Part shown: piece by piece, positions 8,664 to 13,601 of the stretch | Numbering within the stretch: the stretch's first letter is position 1 | Layout: each line of letters starts with the position of its first letter | DNA from: Smittium culicis | Lineage: Eukaryota; Kickxellomycota; Harpellomycetes; Harpellales; Legeriomycetaceae | Length of the DNA stretch: 13,601 bases | Reading direction: 5' to 3' | Assembly: GCA_001970855.1 (NCBI GenBank) | Contig: LSSN01004476.1 | Location: forward strand, 1-13,601 | Made by a program: the position numbers and the translations under genes | Notes under the pieces: generated by a model | The model's input: only the letters and a program-made list of their open reading frames with translations | Databases searched by the model: none | What the model was told of the DNA's origin: nothing

Positions 8664-11600
8664 ATGAAAAGCCTCCAATCGATTCTGGGACGAAATAAAT
8701 CAAGTTCTTCCGTAAACTCTGAAGTCCCCGATAAAAAAAATTCTTCAATCCCTAAACATAAAAAATCTTTCGGTTTTAACTTTAGCAACAAAAGCGAAGG
8801 TAGTTCCATTAAATCACCCACTATAAGATCTCCTTTATCTATTTTCAACAATAGAAACTCAAGTACGAATAGCACTGTCCAATTCTCAAAGTCTTTTACT
8901 TTTTCTAATGCAAAAGATACTAATGGAAAATACGATAATCAATCTACTAAAGGTACTAATACGAAAATTAAGAAACCTCAAACCCTCCAAACCGAATATT
9001 TAGGCAAAAGCTCTTCAGAGCCTAAAAGTACCAAACTTGCCAGAAAAGGTTCCAAAAAAAACTTTTTCGCCGCTGGAACTAATTCTTCATTTTCTGTAAT
9101 CAGCGAAAAAACTTCTATATCTCAGGCTTCAAGCCCTAACGAAATTAAACCCAAAATTTATTATGATAGTATGTATAATGTAATCAGTTCTAATGACCCA
9201 AACTTTCAACCCTCTAAAAATGACCCAAATATGAAAAATAATTTCGGCGTACAACATATTGAAAATGCTTCTTTTGAAACTTTAAGTAATAACTACGCCC
9301 CTGTCGCTCTTAATAAGCCATCACAAGAGCCAAATAATCACGAATATAATACAAAGAGTCTAGCTAAAGGCTCACTAAATATAAAAAACCTAGGATTAAA
9401 GCCTAGTAAAGATGTTTTTGATAGCCATGAAGAGATTTACACTTTCAAAATCGGTGACACTCATTACACTGACAACTCGAAAAAAGATATTTTTGATAAC
9501 CCAGTTTCCAACTTCCAATCTAACGCACTTACTCCTAAAAGCATTAAATCGCCCTTACTATCTAAAATATCTCCTCCAACTGTTTTAAAGCATGGCAATT
9601 CGAATATAGGCTTATCTTCAAACCCCTCCATACCACATGCAAGCAGTGTGAAGCCTTACGCCGCTAAAGATGTAAAAAAATTTGAAAATAAATTTTTACC
9701 TAAAAAAAATAGCCCAGATCAGGAAGTTGCTTCTTTTAAAAATCAAAATAGTAGGCTGGCTGTATCTACAAATCCACAACACGGCTTAACAAACAACAGC
9801 CCACAATCTCTATCCTTCAAAAGTAAAAACAATATTTTCTTTGATCATTCTCGTGTAACAAACAACTCAACTTTGAATCCTTTAGCTCCTAAGACTTATA
9901 GCACGAAAGGTAGCACCTTTACAAACCATCCATATATTTATCTCTATTTCCTCTCTCCTCTAATAGCTAATAGCTAATATATTACTATTACGTATTATTA
10001 TTATTTTTTTTTTTGCGCTAAATGCTAATAACATATTCTTCTTGATTAAACTAGAAAACGGTTCAAACAAAAACGCTAGTTCAACGAATCAAAAACAGAA
10101 ACAGAGTCCTCTTTTATACTCAGAGCAGGATAAAGATTCCGTTAGACGAATTAAGCCTCAAACCAATTTAGGAGCTCCCAATAAAACTTCTAATATAAAA
10201 AATCTCAAGCTAACAAGTGGAAGTCCAAGCTCTCCTAATCTACCAAAACCAAATGATTATATAAAAGAAAAGCCTTTTATTAAATCTCCTGAAGTGACTT
10301 TCAGCTTACAAAATCATCCACTTAGTCCACTTCCTAGTTTACCAACTCCTACTTTGATAAAAAAAGCTAGCAGTATCCAAATAAAAAGACTTAGTGCCTT
10401 ACCTTTATCAAAAAATAGGTCAAAGACTTTCAATGAAAATAATAGCTCTGATATTAACTCGAGCTCTGAAAAAATGAATTCCTTCATTACTATCCCTAAA
10501 GTAAATGAAAATAGATCAATTATTAGCATTTCAACGCCTAAAAATAATGAAAAAATATCCGTTATTAGCATTTCTTCACCCAAATCAAACATAAACAGCT
10601 CCATTATTAGCATTTCTAAACCCAGAGAAAGTAATACTAGGAATAGTAAAATAAACAGCACTAACTTTGACCAACAAATACCTGAATCGCTTGCTGGTCG
10701 CTTATCTGAAGGCGACAGCTCAAACACAGCTAATAGCGCTGAACTATATTATGAAGATAGTCTTTTTGATCAAGGCTATGATAGACTGAATTACTTGTCT
10801 GATGAACCCCTAGCTCTAGAAAACTCGTTTGAATTGATTGCCAAAAAAAACTCTAGAAAAATGTATAACTCTGTTGATTTTCCTGTCAACCTTTCTAAAA
10901 TTGAGCAGAAAAACACTCTTTCTGCTTTATTCAAAAATAACAATTATGCCATAAGAGAACCCAATAACAAGAATAGCCCACTGATCAAGAATCTTACCTT
11001 AAATCTAGCCGATAACATAAAACATGCGTCTCTTAATAAGAAACCTTCTAGGCTAGTTCTTTTAAACTTGTTTTTGGAAAATTTTCCCGAGTTTGACTTA
11101 ATGCCTGAAGTGTATAGTTCTAATGTTTACCCAAAGCTTATGATCTGGAATGCAAGTGTAAACTCTTTTGTTGAATTGATCGATTTTTCGTTTATTACTA
11201 GTTACTCAGTTTTAAAATGGGTATCTAAACATACTCCAAAGCGGAAGCTTTTAATTAATAAAGATCTTCCCTCTCCTGAAACTCCTAGAAATGACGAAGC
11301 TATTATACATTTAAAGCAAGAGCTAGAATATATTCAAAAGCAAATTAACTCATTACCAGATAAAATATCGAGGAAATTGACAGATTTTAATGAGGCAAAT
11401 TTTAGACGTCATGAAACTTTAATATCCCAAAATTCAATAGAGTTAGAAAAGCGTGACATTCAACTAGCCACTATTCCTGAAGTTATTCAGGATTCGGCTG
11501 CTCAAAAGGAACTAGCTAAGCTTGAAAAACAACATGAAAAGGCTAAGAGCAAAATTGGTAGACTAGAGGCTGAATTAAATTACATACAGACTCAATTAGA

Positions 11601-12510
11601 TGAAACTACTAATGAACTTGAAAAAGAAAAAGATAAATCTAAGAGTAACATAGAAAGCTTGAACTCTAAAATTGCTTCGTTAAATGAAGAATTAATTAAA
11701 TCAAATAAGAAAATAGAAACCCTTAAAAAAAATAAACCAGAAAGCCCACAATTAAATGACAGTAAAGGAATTTCTCAAAAGAAATTGGTTATAGCATCAC
11801 AAAAGAACGAATTCAAAAAAGGATATAACTCTTTGGGCCGTCATATTGAAGATCTAGAGCTACTTGTTAATGAGCTTAGAAAGGATGTAGTCGTTCGTGG
11901 CTCAAATCCAACATTTAAGCTGATTGATAGCACCAAATCTGATCTTATTAAATTGCAAACCAATGGCGATAATCTAAAGGAAAAAATTGACAACGCTAAA
12001 ATCGAATGGAAAAAATTATGGGAGCTGGAACTTCAGAATATTATCGAAGAGCAAACCTTTATCAAACACGTCTCATCTGAATTGGATATTTTATTATCTG
12101 ATTCTGTTACACTTCAAGAAATGCTTGAAACGATTGAAATGCGAATGGAATCCAAGAATGACACCAGTGAATTTTCAATTGGAATGAGCGATGAAAAATT
12201 CGCTAAATTAATGCAGCTCGGCGGGTACGAGGATGAAGCTGAAATTGAGTATGCTAAAAGCGCTGTTCTTGAGGAGATTACCAGAACAAATATTGACCAT
12301 GAAAAACGTTTAGACGCTATAAACCAGTCAGAAAGAATTAGAAAACTTGATTTGAGATCAAGAACAACTGATTTCCAAGAAGAGCTGGCTTACGTTGTTA
12401 ATAAACATAAAAAGTCCATACCACGCAGCGTTGAAGAACTTGAAAAGAGTCGTGAAGAAAAAGAAAAAGTTGTCATGATGGATATGCTTTCTAGCTTCAA
12501 TAAAAATTAG
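8664..12510 (+). CDS. BUD6: Bud6/AIP3-like polarity and formin-cofactor protein, two exons
   Basis: Bud6 (actin-interacting protein 3) is a polarisome component that binds the formin and delivers G-actin for actin-cable nucleation at sites of polarised growth. Exons are taken as 8664-9909 and 10055-12510, giving 1233 aa. Residues 1 to about 740 are low-complexity, rich in Ser/Asn/Lys with many SP and TP sites. About 746-805 is a conserved segment (RLVLLNLFLENFPEF...PEVY) like that before the coiled coil in fungal Bud6. About 830-975 is coiled coil. About 1000-1125 resembles the Bud6 core, with LRKDVVVRG (1023-1031) and WKKLWELEL (1067-1075). About 1128-1233 resembles the C-terminal actin-binding flank, including HEKRLDAI and SVEELEKSREEKE. 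The start is the first ATG after an in-frame TAG at 8658, with A at -3. The N-terminal helical domain of many ascomycete Bud6 proteins is not visible. The family call rests on recalled family motifs, not on a search. Confidence 0.88.
9910..10054 (+). other. Spliceosomal intron of the bud6-like gene (145 nt)
   Basis: Two long plus-strand reading frames lie in different phases, the first closing at 9975-9977 and the second opening after a stop at 9964-9966. A GT-AG intron joins them without loss of frame. The donor is AAAG|GTAGCA at 9910. A T-rich tract at 10003-10014 is followed by a branch-site-like GCTAATAAC at 10024-10032, and CTAG ends at 10054 as the first AG downstream. Exon 1 stops after one base of a codon and exon 2 resumes at base two, forming GAA (Glu416). 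After 9910 the first frame turns from polar coding-like residues to hydrophobic noise, which supports this donor. GT sites at 9853 (GTGTAA) and 9823 (GTAAAA) keep the same phase and cannot be excluded; they would give 1214 or 1204 aa. Confidence 0.7.
10516..10641 (+). repeat. Three in-frame 42-bp tandem repeats inside bud6-like exon 2
   Basis: Three consecutive 42-bp units start at 10516, 10558 and 10600. Each encodes 14 residues of pattern S-[IV]-I-S-I-S-x-P-[KR]-x5 (residues 570-611). All share the DNA core TTATTAGCATTTC. A degenerate fourth unit, SFITIPKVNENR, lies immediately upstream and is two residues shorter. The units lie in the disordered half of the protein, and two of the three carry [ST]-P-K sites that could be kinase targets. 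The close nucleotide match suggests recent expansion by slippage or unequal exchange. Confidence 0.9.
12499..12504 (+). terminator. AATAAA motif overlapping the end of the bud6-like CDS
   Basis: A canonical AATAAA lies within the last codons (Asn-Lys-Asn-stop), four bases before the TAG stop. Fungal polyadenylation signals are loose and AATAAA is frequent in AT-rich DNA, so this may be chance. The facing minus-strand open segment ends only 41 bp after this stop, so any 3' UTRs would overlap. Confidence 0.25.
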
Positions 12511-12551
12511 CCACACTAGCATATTCTATTGTTAAATTATTTAATTTAAAA

Positions 12552-12724
12552 TTATTGTATCCACTTTACTTTAACCATAACTTGTAATCTAGTAATTATT
12601 CCATTTAATTTATCAACATTAACATTGGCAATATAAGCTAATCGTTGATCTATTGCTGCTTTATAACCAGAGATTTTATTTTTATTTCTCGCAAAATTTT
12701 CATATTTGCAATGATAGACATTCG
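12552..12724 (-). CDS. Possible terminal exon of an unrecognised minus-strand gene, convergent with bud6
   Basis: Reading leftward, a long T run (plus-strand A run at 12741-12755) and ATATAG resemble an intron 3' end. The open frame then runs from about 12722 to a TAA at 12552-12554, about 56 residues. It contains KISGYKAAIDQRLAYIANVN and a tail ending VMVKVKWIQ. The composition is amphipathic and helix-like, unlike the FFFFF start obtained by taking the ATG in the T run. No family is recognised and no upstream exon was found by eye in 12,760-13,601. The stop is 41 bp from the bud6-like stop. Confidence 0.35.
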
Positions 12725-13160
12725 CTATATATTTAATATCAAAAAAAAAAAAAAACAATATTCTAATATGTTATAATCAACAATTAAAAATTTTCCCCCT
12801 CATTCCCTTTTTAGTATTTAAAAATTTCGCTTTTAGTTCATTTAAACGATGTTATAAGGCAAGTATACTATAGTATTACTCGCTATAAGCTAGCTCAATT
12901 TTTTCTATTTTGTGATTGATTTTTACTCGCCGAATGCCTTTTAGGACATATCTTTAATTCAAATTACAAGCTTAATTATTTTTTTGCTATTCATGTAGAT
13001 GTATAATCAATAAACTATTGAGATAAGATATTAAAAACTATGCACTAATCACAAGTGTATCGATATAGATATCTCTGATCGAACTAAGCTGATGCTAATT
13101 TCAACTCAATTAAATAAATTTAAGTCAAAAATAAACAAATAAAATCAATAAAGATTGCAG
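12725..13160. other. Gene-free AT-rich DNA
   Basis: It begins with an A run (12741-12755) that could be the polypyrimidine tract of a minus-strand intron. Beyond that no exon, RNA gene or repeat was recognised on either strand. Confidence 0.55.
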
Positions 13161-13280
13161 ATGAGACACCAGTTTTTATTTTTTATTTTATATTTTTTCT
13201 CCCGTTATGCGATAATGGCTAATATTGATGAATATCCGTCGATTGTGATCTTATTTAGTCCTATCTATCACCTCTATTAG
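13161..13280 (+). CDS. Small ORF with signal-peptide-like start and trypsin-like motif; possible truncated serine protease
   Basis: The 39-codon ORF begins MRHQFLFFILYFFSRYAIMA, a short basic start and a hydrophobic run like a secretion signal. It continues NIDEYPSIVILFSPIYHLY and stops at TAG. The A-N-I-x-E-Y-P-x-[IV]-V pattern resembles the start of mature trypsin-like proteases (IVGG..A.I.EYP). Here IVGG is missing and no CGG or TAAHC segment follows in the next 300 bases. It may be a pseudogene fragment, a first exon with misjudged borders, or chance. Confidence 0.25.
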   Translation: MRHQFLFFILYFFSRYAIMANIDEYPSIVILFSPIYHLY

Positions 13281-13601
13281 AAACCTTCAATCCTGAACAA
13301 GAAAAAAAAGGTAATATAAAATCATTGTGAAAAGAATTTTCTCGACTGAAATTTCGAATTTCATATTGCACGTTCAAACACATCTTATAGCCCCAATTAT
13401 TAATAAAAACGTCCAGTGGTTATAATGAAATTGTATTCAAGTAAAAAATACCAATATTTAGAAAATTTTGAAGTGAAAGTTAATAAGTCTGAAATCAGAT
13501 TAAAATTTAGATAAGCATATAAATGAAGCATGTAATGTTCCATATCGTATATATTACATACTCTTATAAAAGTAATCACTTTTATTCGTAATAAAATATT
13601 C
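13281..13601. other. Unassigned right end of the window
   Basis: AT-rich with stops in all frames. A GTAATA donor-like site at 13311 follows an A run. No continuation of the trypsin-like motif of the preceding small ORF was found. Confidence 0.55.

Noticed and set aside
8603..8875. 90-codon minus-strand frame
   Set aside because: Mostly antisense to exon 1 of the bud6-like gene, with no motif.
9961..9979. TAATAGC short tandem repeat
   Set aside because: Under three units and inside the intron. It explains the local stop codons and the extra branch-like CTAAT motifs, and nothing more.
10314..10727. 137-codon minus-strand frame
   Set aside because: Antisense shadow of the bud6-like exon 2. 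Its Leu/Phe-rich composition is that expected from reading Ser/Lys/Asn codons backwards.

Overview
The window comes from an AT-rich, gene-poor nuclear genome of a fungus. The only confidently identified gene encodes a Bud6/AIP3-type polarity protein. That family is typical of fungi, and the gene carries a fungal-type spliceosomal intron. The genus cannot be read from the sequence. The AT richness, long intergenic DNA and an asparagine/lysine/serine-rich proteome would suit an early-diverging lineage such as Kickxellomycotina, but that is inference.

Layout. Bases 1 to about 8,300 hold no intact gene. They contain remnants of small non-autonomous DNA transposons. Family 1 is a MITE of about 190 bp with terminal inverted repeats starting GGGAGATTCTT. 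It has clear copies at 1455-1646, 3040-3232 and 6451-6635, and an inverted copy at about 2934-3322 that is split by the 3040-3232 copy. Family 2 is a MITE of about 190 bp with TTAA target sites and CCCTTTC ends (piggyBac-like), at 4162-4359 and 5151-5349. The second family-2 copy may itself sit inside a decayed family-1 copy. A probable Ty3/gypsy retrotransposon scrap lies at about 6812-7090.

Bases 8664-12510 on the plus strand are a two-exon bud6-like gene, with an intron at about 9910-10054 and a predicted product of 1233 aa. The N-terminal 740 or so residues are low-complexity and rich in Ser, Asn, Lys and Pro, including a 14-residue in-frame tandem repeat. The C-terminal third carries a conserved pre-coiled-coil segment, coiled coil, Bud6 core and C-terminal actin-binding flank.

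The right end (12,511-13,601) is mostly AT-rich non-coding DNA. Two small leads lie there: a minus-strand open segment converging on bud6 (12,552-12,724) that looks like a terminal exon, and a 39-codon plus-strand ORF (13,161-13,280) with a signal-peptide-like start and a trypsin-like N-terminal motif. A third lead is a possible tiny spliced minus-strand gene just upstream of bud6 (8,338-8,497).

No tRNA, rRNA, CRISPR or operon-like structure was seen. The genes do not form an obvious functional cluster. The most solid unusual biology is the nested-MITE history and the divergent Bud6 architecture.
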